A stretch of 64,000 nt of DNA from Youxingia wuxianensis (lineage in GTDB: Bacteria > Bacillota > Clostridia > Oscillospirales > Ruminococcaceae). The stretch spans positions 62,001 to 126,000 of the forward strand of contig NZ_JACRTD010000006.1 in NCBI RefSeq assembly GCF_014385085.1, written 5' to 3'. The notes beneath the pieces were generated by a model. That model saw nothing but the letters and a program-made list of their open reading frames with translations. It ran no database searches and was not told the DNA's origin. A program made the position numbers and the translations under genes. Shown here in pieces: positions 7,927 through 16,613 of the stretch (within the stretch, counting starts at the first letter, position 1; every line of letters starts with the position of its first letter).

Positions 7927-8448
7927 TTAATCCAAAGGTTCTATCTGGTCAAGCTCAAGCTCTACCGGGACATCCTTACCCATCATGGATACGGTAACGC
8001 GGACCACACTGTTTTGCAGGTCGATCTCGTCCACCACGCCGATGAAGCCTTCCAGATATCCGTCGTTGACCTTGACAGAATCGCCCACGGCGAAGTTAAC
8101 TTCAATATTTTTGGTCTCCACGCCCAAGCGCTGCACTTCCTCTTCGGTCAGCGGCACCGGCTTGGAACCAGGCCCAACAAAACCAGTGACCCCGCGGATA
8201 TTGCGCACAACATACCAGGAGTCGTCGGTCATAATCATCTTCACAAGCACATAGCCCGGGAAAATTTTACGTTCAACCTCGCATTTTTTGTTGTCCTTTA
8301 TCTCCGTAACCGTTTGAGTGGGTACCTTTACCTCACCGAACAAATCGTGGAGTTTTCGGTTTTCAACCGCTTTTTCAATGTTTGTGGCAACTTTATTCTC
8401 ATAACCGGAATAAGTGTGAACCACATACCATTTCATAGAGTCTGGCAT
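7927..8448 (-). CDS. nusG: Transcription termination/antitermination factor NusG
   Basis: A 173-residue elongation factor that binds the RNA polymerase clamp. The N-terminal NGN domain opens WYVVHTYSGYENKVATNIEK and contains the FPGYVLVKM stretch. The C-terminal KOW domain (about 120-173) reads FAVGDSVKVNDGYLEGFIG. GGAGG lies 7 nt before the ATG at 8448. It stands in the canonical order secE-nusG-rplK. Confidence 0.97.
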   Translation of the reverse strand: MPDSMKWYVVHTYSGYENKVATNIEKAVENRKLHDLFGEVKVPTQTVTEIKDNKKCEVERKIFPGYVLVKMIMTDDSWYVVRNIRGVTGFVGPGSKPVPLTEEEVQRLGVETKNIEVNFAVGDSVKVNDGYLEGFIGVVDEIDLQNSVVRVTVSMMGKDVPVELELDQIEPLD

Positions 8449-8503
8449 GAATTATTCCTCCCACTCAAAAAGATAAGCCCATCGTGTTTTCATTTAAATA
8501 AGG

Positions 8504-8725
8504 TTAAATGAAGTTCACAAACAACCTTACCAAGGTGGAAGCAACAATGTCAAGACAGCCCACAACCACAGCGGCGATTACCATAACGACCAAAACGATA
8601 ATGGTGTTGTTGATAATCTGGCTCCTGGTGGGCCAGACAATTTTCTTGGTCTCGCCCTTTATGTCGCGAAAGAAGCGTTTGACCCTTGCGATGAAACCGG
8701 GTTTCTTCTGAACCGCATCTGCCAT
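8504..8725 (-). CDS. secE: Preprotein translocase subunit SecE
   Basis: A 73-residue single-span subunit of the SecYEG channel. A basic amphipathic segment (RVKRFFRDIKGETKKIVWPTR) leads into one membrane helix (about 40-62, IVLVVMVIAAVVVGCLDIV), as in other short Firmicutes SecE. It lies between rpmG and nusG in the usual order. Confidence 0.95.
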   Translation of the reverse strand: MADAVQKKPGFIARVKRFFRDIKGETKKIVWPTRSQIINNTIIVLVVMVIAAVVVGCLDIVASTLVRLFVNFI

Positions 8726-8746
8726 TATTCGTACCCGCCTTTCACC

Positions 8747-8896
8747 TTACTTTGTTTCTTTGTGAAGAGTGTGTTTCCTGCAGAAACGACAATACTTGTT
8801 CATTTCGAGTCTGTCAGGATCATTCTTCTTATTTTTCTTTGTGTTGTAGTTACGCTGTTTGCACTCTGTACACGCTAGAGTAATTTTTACTCTCAT
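8747..8896 (-). CDS. rpmG: 50S ribosomal protein L33
   Basis: A 49-residue small ribosomal protein, read directly from the minus strand. It begins [17 protein letters not shown] and ends in [11 protein letters not shown], stopping at 8747. Two CxxC pairs (TECKQ region and CRFC) make it the zinc-binding form of L33. GGAGGTG lies just before the ATG. First gene of the secE-nusG transcript. Confidence 0.95.
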   Translation of the reverse strand: MRVKITLACTECKQRNYNTKKNKKNDPDRLEMNKYCRFCRKHTLHKETK

Positions 8897-8995
8897 AATA
8901 TCGGCACCTCCTGATTTACCGGAATTTTTTGCCTCCCTCGTAAAGGAAACACTTGTTTTTGGACATAAAAAAATAACCCTTTTAGAGGTATCATT

Positions 8996-9025
8996 ACTAT
9001 ATCACATGCAAGGCCCGTCCGTCAA
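8996..9025 (-). promoter_or_regulatory. Promoter of rpmG-secE-nusG-rplK-rplA
   Basis: On the minus strand, TTGACG (9025-9020), an 18-bp spacer and TATAGT (9001-8996), about 100 bp ahead of rpmG. Confidence 0.7.
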
Positions 9026-9121
9026 GGGCTTTTTGGGAATTTTCTTTTAGATTTCCGCAGGGGGAGAGTTTACTTTTCGTTCACGATTTTTCTCTATTTC
9101 ATAATTGCGTACTATTTTATA

Positions 9122-9150
9122 TTGTGATAGAATATAGATTGAATTATTAT
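9122..9150 (+). promoter_or_regulatory. Candidate promoter of the ddl operon
   Basis: TTGTGA (9122-9127), a 17-bp spacer and TATTAT (9145-9150) lie 68 bp upstream of ddl in an AT-rich stretch. Other -10-like sequences nearby make the exact site uncertain. Confidence 0.5.
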
Positions 9151-9217
9151 GGACTATTATACGTATAAATAATAGGGTTTCCAAGGAAAATTTAAAATTG
9201 GATGCGAGGTTGTTTTC

Positions 9218-10288
9218 GTGAGCAAAAAAACCGTAGCCGTTCTCTTCGGCTCTATTTCCAGTGAACATGAGGTTTCCCTGCTTTCCGCCACGTCGGTAAT
9301 CAATCATATTCCCCGAGATAAATACGATGTTCTTATGATCGGAATCACCAAAGACGGCCGCTGGCTTTATTATACCGGCGATGTCTCTCTTATAAAAGAC
9401 GGCTCCTGGGAAACCAGCGGCTGTACGTCTCCGGCTATCCTCAGCCCTGACCGCGGGACCAAAGGCATCGCCCAAGTAACCCAGGCGGGTATTTGTCATA
9501 TTCCGGTGGACGTGGTGTTCCCGGTGCTGCACGGAGAACACGGAGAGGACGGCACCATTCAGGGATTATTTGAGATGGCGGGCATCCCTTACGTTGGCTG
9601 CCATGTGCTGTCCAGCGCCGCCTGCATGGACAAGGAAGTAACCCATATCCTGCTGGAAAACGCCGGTATCCCTATGGCGCCTTACGCGGTATTTTGTCTG
9701 GGGGATCTGAAGCGATTTGAGGAGATTGAAAAACATCTGGCCCAAAAACTGGGGTATCCCATGTTCGTAAAACCGGCCAATACTGGCTCTTCTGTAGGGG
9801 TTAGCAAGGCAAAAGACAAGGCGGATCTTCTGAAAGCGGTGAAGCTGGGACTCCAATACGACCGGAAGCTTATAGTGGAAAGCACTATTGTAGGCGATGA
9901 GGTGGAGTGCGCGGTGCTGGGCAACGAACAGCCTATCGCCTCCAGCGTGCTGGGAGAGATTGTGCCCCACCATGAATTTTATGATTACGAAGGAAAATAT
10001 TTGGACGACTCCACTGACTTATATATTCCGGCCCGTATCCCGGAGGAGACCACTCAAAAAATTCGTGAAACCGCGGTGAAAGCTTTCCAGGTGATGGGGT
10101 GCGGCGGTCTTGCCCGGATTGATTTTTTTGCCTGCAAGGACGGAAAGATTATTTTAAATGAACTGAATACGATTCCAGGCTTTACTTCTATCTCCATGTA
10201 TCCCAAGCTGTTTGAAGCCTCTGGAATATCTTATCCTGATTTGATCGACCGGCTGATTACGCTGGCCCTCCATTATCCAGAAGATTAA
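9218..10288 (+). CDS. ddl: D-alanine--D-alanine ligase
   Basis: A 356-residue ATP-grasp enzyme that joins two D-Ala for the peptidoglycan precursor. Visible family signatures are the N-terminal VLFGSISSEHEVSLLSA, HGEHGEDGTIQGLFEMAGIPYVG (split here by eye), MFVKPANTGSSVGVSKA, and the metal-binding end FFACKDGKIILNELNTIPGFT. The start is GTG at 9218 behind GAGG. It heads a plus-strand operon with murI, so D-Glu and D-Ala-D-Ala supply are linked. Confidence 0.96.
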   Translation: MSKKTVAVLFGSISSEHEVSLLSATSVINHIPRDKYDVLMIGITKDGRWLYYTGDVSLIKDGSWETSGCTSPAILSPDRGTKGIAQVTQAGICHIPVDVVFPVLHGEHGEDGTIQGLFEMAGIPYVGCHVLSSAACMDKEVTHILLENAGIPMAPYAVFCLGDLKRFEEIEKHLAQKLGYPMFVKPANTGSSVGVSKAKDKADLLKAVKLGLQYDRKLIVESTIVGDEVECAVLGNEQPIASSVLGEIVPHHEFYDYEGKYLDDSTDLYIPARIPEETTQKIRETAVKAFQVMGCGGLARIDFFACKDGKIILNELNTIPGFTSISMYPKLFEASGISYPDLIDRLITLALHYPED

Positions 10289-10322
10289 GCGCATTATTAT
10301 ATTAAAAGGAAAGGGGTATCCC

Positions 10323-11138
10323 ATGGACAACAGAGCAATCGGTGTTTTCGATTCCGGATTGGGCGGTCTTACCACAGTAAAAGAGCTGCGCCGTCTGCTC
10401 CCTTATGAAAACATTGTGTATCTAGGCGATACCGGCCGTGTGCCTTATGGCACCCGGGGACGGGAGACCATTCAGAAGTACGCCATGCAGGATATGGCCT
10501 TTCTGCAAAGCCATAATGTAAAAATGATCATTGCCGCCTGCGGTACCGCAAGCTCGGCGATTACCAGTGAGATGACTTCCCATCTCGGCGTCCCTTTCTC
10601 TGGTGTCGTTCTTCCCGCCGCCCAGGCCGCCTGCGCTTCTTCCATCAGCGGACGAATTGGCGTGATCGGCACCACCGCTACCGTGCGCTCCGGCGCTTAC
10701 GGCAGAGCTGTTCGGGGAATCAATCCTGACGCCAGGGTATTTGGCAGCGCCTGCCCCTTGTTTGTCCCTTTGGTGGAAAACGGTTTTATCCAGCCGGACA
10801 ACGAGATTACCATCAAGGTGGCCCGGATATATCTGGAACCAATTATTAAGTTTGAAACGGATACCCTGATTTTAGGCTGCACCCATTACCCTATTATTTA
10901 CGATATTCTCAACCAGCTTTTGGACTATAAAGTAACTCTGATCGACCCCGGCAAGGAAGTTGCCCGCTGGGCCCACAGCTATCTGATCAGCGAAGATATG
11001 CTGTCCTCTTCCCAGCAGAAGGGCGGATGCGAGTTTTTTGTCACAGACGCACCAGACAGCTTTTCTTCCACGGCGGATATCTTCCTTGGGGAACATGTGG
11101 ATTCCCAAGTGACACAGATTGATCTGGAAGCAATATAA
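10323..11138 (+). CDS. murI: Glutamate racemase
   Basis: A 271-residue cofactor-independent racemase supplying D-Glu for peptidoglycan. It opens IGVFDSGLGGLTTVKEL. The second catalytic cysteine is clear in LGCTHYPI. The first is in the expected region, IIAACGTASS (family ACNTAS), so Asn is replaced by Gly next to a retained Cys. AAAGGGG precedes the ATG. It follows ddl by 34 bp. Confidence 0.94.
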   Translation: MDNRAIGVFDSGLGGLTTVKELRRLLPYENIVYLGDTGRVPYGTRGRETIQKYAMQDMAFLQSHNVKMIIAACGTASSAITSEMTSHLGVPFSGVVLPAAQAACASSISGRIGVIGTTATVRSGAYGRAVRGINPDARVFGSACPLFVPLVENGFIQPDNEITIKVARIYLEPIIKFETDTLILGCTHYPIIYDILNQLLDYKVTLIDPGKEVARWAHSYLISEDMLSSSQQKGGCEFFVTDAPDSFSSTADIFLGEHVDSQVTQIDLEAI

Positions 11139-11144
11139 CAATAA

Positions 11145-11313
11145 CCGCACCGCATGGTTTCGCGTCTGAACGCGGTTCGGGAGGGGTTTTGCTTTTTTGC
11201 GAAACCGCAAGGAGCTTTTATCGGCCCGCGTCCAAAAATGCAAAGCGTTTTCCCCGCCGTTGGCGGGCGCAAATCTGCGATTTGCGGGGCGCGGCTGTAC
11301 GCTATAAAAAATG
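11145..11313 (+). repeat. Diverged copy of the hairpin-rich repeat also found at 33.9 kb
   Basis: Between murI and ywiB lies a GC-rich stretch sharing ordered landmarks with the 161-bp units at 33901-34222: GCATGGTTTCGC, GCGAAACC, AAAATGCAAAGCGTTTT (family AAAACGCAAAGCGTTTT), CCGCC-GTT-GGCGG, CAAATCTGCGATTTGCGGGG, GCGCGGCT and a final TATAAAAAAT. It can form several consecutive small hairpins. It contains a short open frame that I regard as an artefact. Confidence 0.7.
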
Positions 11314-11362
11314 TCCGTCTGTGCCTGGGAATTTTGGCAGAGACGATAAAGGAGACCACAGT

Positions 11363-11791
11363 ATGAAAAAGGACGTGCTTATTGAAATTAAAGGGATCTA
11401 TACCCAGGATGATGAAACGGATGAAGTGGAGCTGTTGACCACTGGCTCTTATTATAAACGAGGCGGGGACTATTTTATCGCTTATGACGAATCCGAGGTC
11501 ACCGGCTTTGAAGGTTCCCGTACGGTGCTTCGGGTGGAAGCAGACCGCAAAGTGACCTTGTCCCGCAGCGGCGCTGCCAAAGCCCAGTTAATTATCGAGC
11601 GGGGAGTTCGCCACCAGTGTCATTATGACACCGGCTACGGCCCCATGATGATCGGGGTTTCCGGAGACAAGGTGGTTTCCTCTTTAAACGACAATGGAGG
11701 AGATTTGGAATTTCGATATTCTTTGGACATCAACACTCTGCTCGCCAGCGAAAATCAGGTGTTTGTCAATGTAAAAGAACAGCCCCAATAA
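11363..11791 (+). CDS. ywiB: DUF1934 family protein (YwiB-like)
   Basis: A 142-residue beta-barrel-type protein of unknown function. The opening (DVLIEIKGIYTQDDETDEVELLTTGSYYK), the central DESEVTGFEG and the end VFVNVKEQ fit the DUF1934/YwiB family. In Bacillus this gene also sits directly upstream of argS, which supports the assignment. The ATG at 11363 follows AAAGGAG. The hairpin repeat separates it from murI, so it may be partly uncoupled from ddl-murI. Confidence 0.8.
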   Translation: MKKDVLIEIKGIYTQDDETDEVELLTTGSYYKRGGDYFIAYDESEVTGFEGSRTVLRVEADRKVTLSRSGAAKAQLIIERGVRHQCHYDTGYGPMMIGVSGDKVVSSLNDNGGDLEFRYSLDINTLLASENQVFVNVKEQPQ

Positions 11792-11826
11792 GATTGTTTG
11801 CAGAGAAATGAAAATAAAGGACGTGT

Positions 11827-13530
11827 ATGTTTAAAATGACCAATCCTGTATTAGACGCGAAAAATGCGCTCAACACATTGATTTCTGACGCTTTGCACAA
11901 AGCCATGGAAAACGGGGCGCTGCCCAAGACTGATGATCTGCCCGCTTATGTGGTGGAAATTCCGGGGGATACTTCCCATGGGGATTACGCTTCCAATGTG
12001 GCCATGGCCTGCGCCCGGACGTTTAAATGCGCTCCCCGCATGGTCGCTCAAGCGATTATAGAAAATATTTCTTTGGATGGGACGTATTTCGATCGCATGG
12101 AGATCGCCGGTCCCGGATTTTTAAATTTCTTTGCAGGCAAGCGATGGTTTTCCCAGGTGGTGGACACGGTGCGAAAAGAAGGAGCGGATTACGGCCGCAC
12201 TGACTTTGGCAAAAAAGAAAAAGTGATGGTGGAGTTTGTTTCCGCCAATCCCACCGGCCCTATGCATATGGGAAACGCCCGCGGCGGCGCCATCGGCGAC
12301 TGTCTGGCGGCGGCGCTGGACTGGTCCGGCCATGACGTTACCCGGGAATTTTATGTAAACGATGCGGGCAACCAGGTGGCTAAATTCGGACTTTCTCTGG
12401 AAGCCCGTTATCTTCAGATTTATAAAGGTGAGGACGCGGTACCCTTCCCTGAGGACGGTTACCATGGGGATGATATTAAGGTACGCGCGCAGGAATATGC
12501 CGATCAGTACGGGGAAAAACTTCTTGAGGCAGACCCTCAGGTCCGCCGGCAGGAATTGACTGATTTTGCCCTGCCCAGGAATATCGACAAGCTGCGCACC
12601 GATCTGGAGCGGTATCGGATTACCTATGACGTATGGTTCAGGGAAAGCACCCTGCATCACGGAGCGATTGATGAAGCGATCCAAACGCTCACGCAGCGCG
12701 GGCTCACCTATGAGAAAGACGACGCTCTGTGGTACAAGGCCACTCAGTTCGGCGCGGAAAAAGACGAAGTTTTAGTTCGCGGAAACCATTATCCCACCTA
12801 TTTCGCGGCGGATATCGCCTATCACTACAATAAATTTGCCGTCCGGCATTTTGACCGGGTGATCAATATCTGGGGCGCGGATCATCACGGCCATGTGGCC
12901 CGGCTCAAGGGCGCTATGGACGCCATCGGTCTGGACGGTGGGAAGCTGGATATTATTTTAATGCAGTTGGTGCGCCTAACCCGGGATGGACAGCTGGTAA
13001 AAATGTCAAAACGTACCGGAAAGGCCATCTCGTTAACCGATTTAATCGACGACGTGCCGGTAGATGCGGCCCGTTTCTTCTTTAATATGCGGGAACCAAA
13101 TTCTACTCTGGATTTTGATTTGGACCTGGCGGTGGAACAGACCTCCCAAAATCCGGTATACTATGTTCAGTATGCCCATGCCCGGATCTGCAGCATCCTT
13201 CGTAATTTGGCTCAAGAAGGCGTCTCCCCCAGAGACTGCACTTTGGAGGAGTTGGATCGGATGGAGACGCTGGAGGAAAAAGAGATGATCCGCTGTCTTT
13301 CCCGGTTCCCTCAGGAGATTGTGGAGGCTGCGAAAAATTACGACCCCGCCCGGCTGACCCATTATGCTATCGACGTGGCCACTGTATTTCACAAGTTTTA
13401 TAACGCCTGCCGGGTAAAAACAGAGGATGAGTCTTTAATGCAGGCAAGGTTAAATTTGTGCCTTGGGGTAAAGCAGGTAATTTGCAATGTGCTGTCCTTA
13501 CTGAAGATCAGCGCTCCGGAATCTATGTAA
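11827..13530 (+). CDS. argS: Arginyl-tRNA synthetase
   Basis: A 567-residue class I aminoacyl-tRNA synthetase charging tRNA-Arg. An N-terminal Add-1 domain (1-110) is followed by the HIGH-type signature NPTGPMHMGNARG (near 141-153) and the KMSK motif in VKMSKRTGKAI. The C-terminal helical DALR anticodon-binding domain ends near FHKFYNACRV and the final LSLLKI. AAAGGA precedes the ATG. A second possible ATG is three codons in. The only tRNA gene in the window is also for Arg (50265-50341). Confidence 0.96.
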   Translation: MFKMTNPVLDAKNALNTLISDALHKAMENGALPKTDDLPAYVVEIPGDTSHGDYASNVAMACARTFKCAPRMVAQAIIENISLDGTYFDRMEIAGPGFLNFFAGKRWFSQVVDTVRKEGADYGRTDFGKKEKVMVEFVSANPTGPMHMGNARGGAIGDCLAAALDWSGHDVTREFYVNDAGNQVAKFGLSLEARYLQIYKGEDAVPFPEDGYHGDDIKVRAQEYADQYGEKLLEADPQVRRQELTDFALPRNIDKLRTDLERYRITYDVWFRESTLHHGAIDEAIQTLTQRGLTYEKDDALWYKATQFGAEKDEVLVRGNHYPTYFAADIAYHYNKFAVRHFDRVINIWGADHHGHVARLKGAMDAIGLDGGKLDIILMQLVRLTRDGQLVKMSKRTGKAISLTDLIDDVPVDAARFFFNMREPNSTLDFDLDLAVEQTSQNPVYYVQYAHARICSILRNLAQEGVSPRDCTLEELDRMETLEEKEMIRCLSRFPQEIVEAAKNYDPARLTHYAIDVATVFHKFYNACRVKTEDESLMQARLNLCLGVKQVICNVLSLLKISAPESM

Positions 13531-13566
13531 TAAAATATCCAAAAAGGAAAGAATGGTGATAAATAA

Positions 13567-14793
13567 ATGAGCCTTACCGACTGCGACCGAAGTAGCTTTT
13601 CCCTTCCGCTTTTGCTGGACGGAGCCACCGGCACCCGATATATGGCCGCCGGGATGCCCAGCGGTATATGTGTGGAAAAATGGGCCTGCGAGCACCCGGA
13701 GGTAGTGCGCCGCGTAATCTCGTCCTATGTACAGGCAGGTTCGGATATTGTGTATGCCCCTACTTTCTTGGCCAACGCTGGAAATTTGAAAAACTATGGG
13801 CTAAGCGAGCAGGTAGTCCAGCTCAACACAGAGATTATTGGCTTCGCTAAACAGGCAGTAGGGAGCCATCCGGTAAAAATTGCCGGGGATATGTCCACCA
13901 CCGGACTGATATGCGAACCTTTTGGAGACACGGAATTTCTCCATTTAATCGGAATTTATGCGGAGCAGGCCATGGCTTTGAAAGAGGCTGGAGCGGATCT
14001 GCTGGCGATTGAAACCATGTCCTCCCTTGCCGAATGCCGGGCGGCGGTCATCGCTTCCCGTCAGACGGGACTTCCCATCTTTGTAACTATCACCGTAGAC
14101 AAGGCGGGGCGTACCTTATGGGGAGACGACGTATTGGTCTGTCTGGTGGTTTTGCAGGGGATGGGAATCAGCGCTTTCGGGCTTAACTGTTCCGAGGGGC
14201 CGCAGGATATGCTTCCTTTGTTTGAGCGGATTTCTCCTTATGCCAAAGTTCCTTTGATTGCTAAGCCCAACGCTGGCAATCCCCCCCTTACCCCGGTGCA
14301 GTTCAGCCAGAAATGCCGGGAACTGATGCAAAAAGGAGTTTCTATTATCGGGGGCTGCTGCGGTACGGACGAACAATATATCAAAGCGCTTCGCCACATG
14401 ATCAATTCCTTTGATATTGAACAGATAAAAATCCAGCCGGCGGACGTTGATATTTTGGCCGCGGGCAGGGAACTCTATTATTTGGACGACGATTTGGAAT
14501 ATTCCCAGCCGGTCACTTGTTCTGTGGATATGGCAGACGCACTGCTGGACGCCTGCGAAGAAAGCTGCGATGCGGTGCTAGTTCATTTGGATACGCCGGA
14601 CGACGGTTATCAGTTTTCACTGAACGCCCATATGGTGGATATGCCGGTGGCCTTCGAATCTGAATCTCTGGAGGCGTTGGACAACGCTTTGCTTCACTTT
14701 AACGGAAAGGCTCTGGTAACCAGTACCTATTGCCAGCTGGATCGGGAAGAAATCCAGCCGGTAGCAAAAAAATATGGGGCGGTCGTCCTGTAA
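13567..14793 (+). CDS. Homocysteine S-methyltransferase family protein with a vestigial pterin-binding domain
   Basis: A 408-residue protein. Residues 1-290 are a betaine/homocysteine methyltransferase barrel: LLLDGATGTRYMAAGMP at the start and the zinc-binding cysteines in GLNCSEG and GGCCGTD. It would transfer a methyl group to homocysteine. In MetH this module is followed by a pterin-binding barrel and cobalamin domains. Here the last 110 residues look like scraps of a pterin-binding domain (ALDNALLHFNGKALVTS, then KKYGAVVL) and the protein stops. The methyl donor or partner is unknown. A GGTGAT site precedes the ATG. It is 26 bp upstream of the flavin reductase/rubredoxin gene. Confidence 0.8.
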   Translation: MSLTDCDRSSFSLPLLLDGATGTRYMAAGMPSGICVEKWACEHPEVVRRVISSYVQAGSDIVYAPTFLANAGNLKNYGLSEQVVQLNTEIIGFAKQAVGSHPVKIAGDMSTTGLICEPFGDTEFLHLIGIYAEQAMALKEAGADLLAIETMSSLAECRAAVIASRQTGLPIFVTITVDKAGRTLWGDDVLVCLVVLQGMGISAFGLNCSEGPQDMLPLFERISPYAKVPLIAKPNAGNPPLTPVQFSQKCRELMQKGVSIIGGCCGTDEQYIKALRHMINSFDIEQIKIQPADVDILAAGRELYYLDDDLEYSQPVTCSVDMADALLDACEESCDAVLVHLDTPDDGYQFSLNAHMVDMPVAFESESLEALDNALLHFNGKALVTSTYCQLDREEIQPVAKKYGAVVL

Positions 14794-14818
14794 TTGAAAT
14801 CAAAGGAGTGGCAATCGT

Positions 14819-15442
14819 ATGGACTTAACTTCATTATTTAAACTATCTTACGGCTTGTATATTGTATCCTCCACAGATGGAGAGAAGCACGGGGGATGTA
14901 TTGTAAATACGGTAACTCAGGTCACTGCAGAACCGGTAAAGCTCGTTGTAGCGGTGCATAAGGACAACGTAACTACCTCCATGATTGAAAAATCCGGAAA
15001 GTTCTGTGTTTGTGTCTTAAACGAAACCGCTCCTATGGAGCTGATCGGCCGGTTTGGTTTTAAAACTTCTAGGGATATAGATAAGTTTGATGGAATTGAA
15101 TATAAAGTGGACAAAAACGGGCTGTATTATCCGGCCCAGGAGGTTGCCGCGGTAGTTTCCTGCAACGTGCTGGAAAAAGTGGATCTTGGCACCCATATAC
15201 TGTTTGTGGCCCAAGCCTGCGACGCTTTCACAGTCAATGACCAACCTGTATTGACCTACGCTTATTATCACAGCGTTAAAAAGGGCCGCACTCCTCCTAA
15301 AGCATCTTCTTACCAGAAGCCTCAGAAAAAGTCCGGCTTTAAATGTACGGTCTGCGGATATATCTATGAAGGGGATACCCTTCCTGAAGATTATGTGTGC
15401 CCTGTTTGCGGGGTTGCTGCCAACATGTTCGAAAAGCTATAA
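14819..15442 (+). CDS. Flavin reductase-rubredoxin fusion (high-molecular-weight rubredoxin)
   Basis: A 207-residue two-domain redox protein. Residues 1-150 form an FMN-binding split-barrel flavin reductase domain (FKLSYGLYIVSSTDGEKHGGCIVNT). A linker leads to a rubredoxin domain (about 165-205) with both iron-binding pairs, CTVCGYIYEG and CPVCG. This is the Hrb architecture known from Moorella and other anaerobes, where it passes electrons from NAD(P)H to flavodiiron proteins for O2 or NO removal. No flavodiiron gene is present here. AAAGGAG precedes the ATG. It ends the ddl-to-rubredoxin run at a strong terminator. Confidence 0.92.
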   Translation: MDLTSLFKLSYGLYIVSSTDGEKHGGCIVNTVTQVTAEPVKLVVAVHKDNVTTSMIEKSGKFCVCVLNETAPMELIGRFGFKTSRDIDKFDGIEYKVDKNGLYYPAQEVAAVVSCNVLEKVDLGTHILFVAQACDAFTVNDQPVLTYAYYHSVKKGRTPPKASSYQKPQKKSGFKCTVCGYIYEGDTLPEDYVCPVCGVAANMFEKL

Positions 15443-15482
15443 ATAATCAGCCCCGGAAGCCTTGGCTTCCGGGGCTGATTAT
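15443..15482. terminator. Bidirectional terminator between convergent genes
   Basis: A long stem (ATAATCAGCCCCGGAAGCC with its complement) closes with a 2-nt loop and has A/T tails on both sides. It sits between the rubredoxin fusion (+) and the foldase lipoprotein (-). Confidence 0.85.
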
Positions 15483-16514
15483 TTATACTTTCAGTTTGTC
15501 GGCAGTATACCGCTTGATAGAGGCGTCGTTCCAGGTAATTTCCAGGCCCGCGGCATATTCATCCAGCTTAGCCTGAAACTCATCGGATTTCATAATGCTC
15601 AGCAGGGCGGTTTTTCTTGCTTCGAAATCTGCAGGGTCTTCATCGGTCTGATAGCGCATCACCAGATAAATATTATCCTGCGTCTCAATCTTGACCGGCT
15701 CGCCTATGGGAGCTGCGAATATCTGATCTACCACTTCCTTGGCATAGGTAGTGCTGCTCTTGGCAAGGAAGCTGAAAGAAGATCCTTTCTCCGGCTTTGT
15801 CACGCTGTCCGGGTCGGAAGAAGATTCCTTCTTCGCCTCATACAGCAGCTCTTCCATATCCCCGCCTTCTTTGGCCAGGTTATAGTATTTGTCCACCAAG
15901 TCCCTGGTTTTCTGCAGCGTCTCCTCAGGCAGAGGATTGCCTTCGCTGTCCTTTAAGTTGAGAGGCATGATAATAATCTTCGCATAGTCCTCTACAAACT
16001 TGGCCTTCAGTTCTGCTTCCGGAACCTCTTGTGTTCCGCCTTCGCCGTAGATAGCCTGGAAAATAACGGACTTTTTCTCGTCGTTGGCAATGCTCTTGGT
16101 ATAGGAATCTTTGGAAATACCATTGTCAAGGTAGGCCGTTTCCAGCATGCTCCAGTAGTAGTCTACCACCTGCGACATATTCATCTGCTGTTCTTCTGTA
16201 AGGGACAGCCCCATTTCATCAAACATCTTTTCCACAGCCAGATACTGGCTTACGGATTTTTTCGCATCCTCCGTGATCTTATCCGCTACGGTAACGCCAT
16301 CAATCTGCTCTTTTAAAGGGTCCTTCGCTTCCTGATCCACTTGGGAAACAGCTCCATAATAAGCAGTGATCATCCGTTCAATATAAAGCCCCGCCGGAAC
16401 GGTCAATTCCCCGGATTTTGCCGCCCAGGTGGTATCCTGGCCCGCGCAGGCCGCCAAAGAAAGGGAGAGTATAAGAGCCAGCGCCAAAGCTAGGGTTTTT
16501 TTAACAATCTTCAT
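15483..16514 (-). CDS. PrsA/SurA-like foldase lipoprotein with a degenerate parvulin domain
   Basis: A 343-residue exported lipoprotein. The signal peptide ends in a lipobox (LSLAAC, Cys near 23). A helical chaperone-like region follows (about 30-185). Then comes a parvulin-like segment (about 190-305) with recognisable pieces: GDMEELLYEAKKESSSDPDS, GSSFSF, and IFAAPIGEPVKIETQDNIYLVMR. The parvulin core lacks several usual residues, so isomerase activity is uncertain. The role is probably folding of secreted proteins at the membrane surface. GGAGG precedes the ATG. It lies 99 bp after mfd and may belong to the same transcript. Confidence 0.75.
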   Translation of the reverse strand: MKIVKKTLALALALILSLSLAACAGQDTTWAAKSGELTVPAGLYIERMITAYYGAVSQVDQEAKDPLKEQIDGVTVADKITEDAKKSVSQYLAVEKMFDEMGLSLTEEQQMNMSQVVDYYWSMLETAYLDNGISKDSYTKSIANDEKKSVIFQAIYGEGGTQEVPEAELKAKFVEDYAKIIIMPLNLKDSEGNPLPEETLQKTRDLVDKYYNLAKEGGDMEELLYEAKKESSSDPDSVTKPEKGSSFSFLAKSSTTYAKEVVDQIFAAPIGEPVKIETQDNIYLVMRYQTDEDPADFEARKTALLSIMKSDEFQAKLDEYAAGLEITWNDASIKRYTADKLKV

Positions 16515-16613
16515 TTTTATCGTCCTCCTGAAAAGGGTAGTTTACAATCATACCAAAGTATTTTACCACAGCTTATGGGAAAAGTCTATATGAAAATGTA
16601 AACAAACCGCCGC

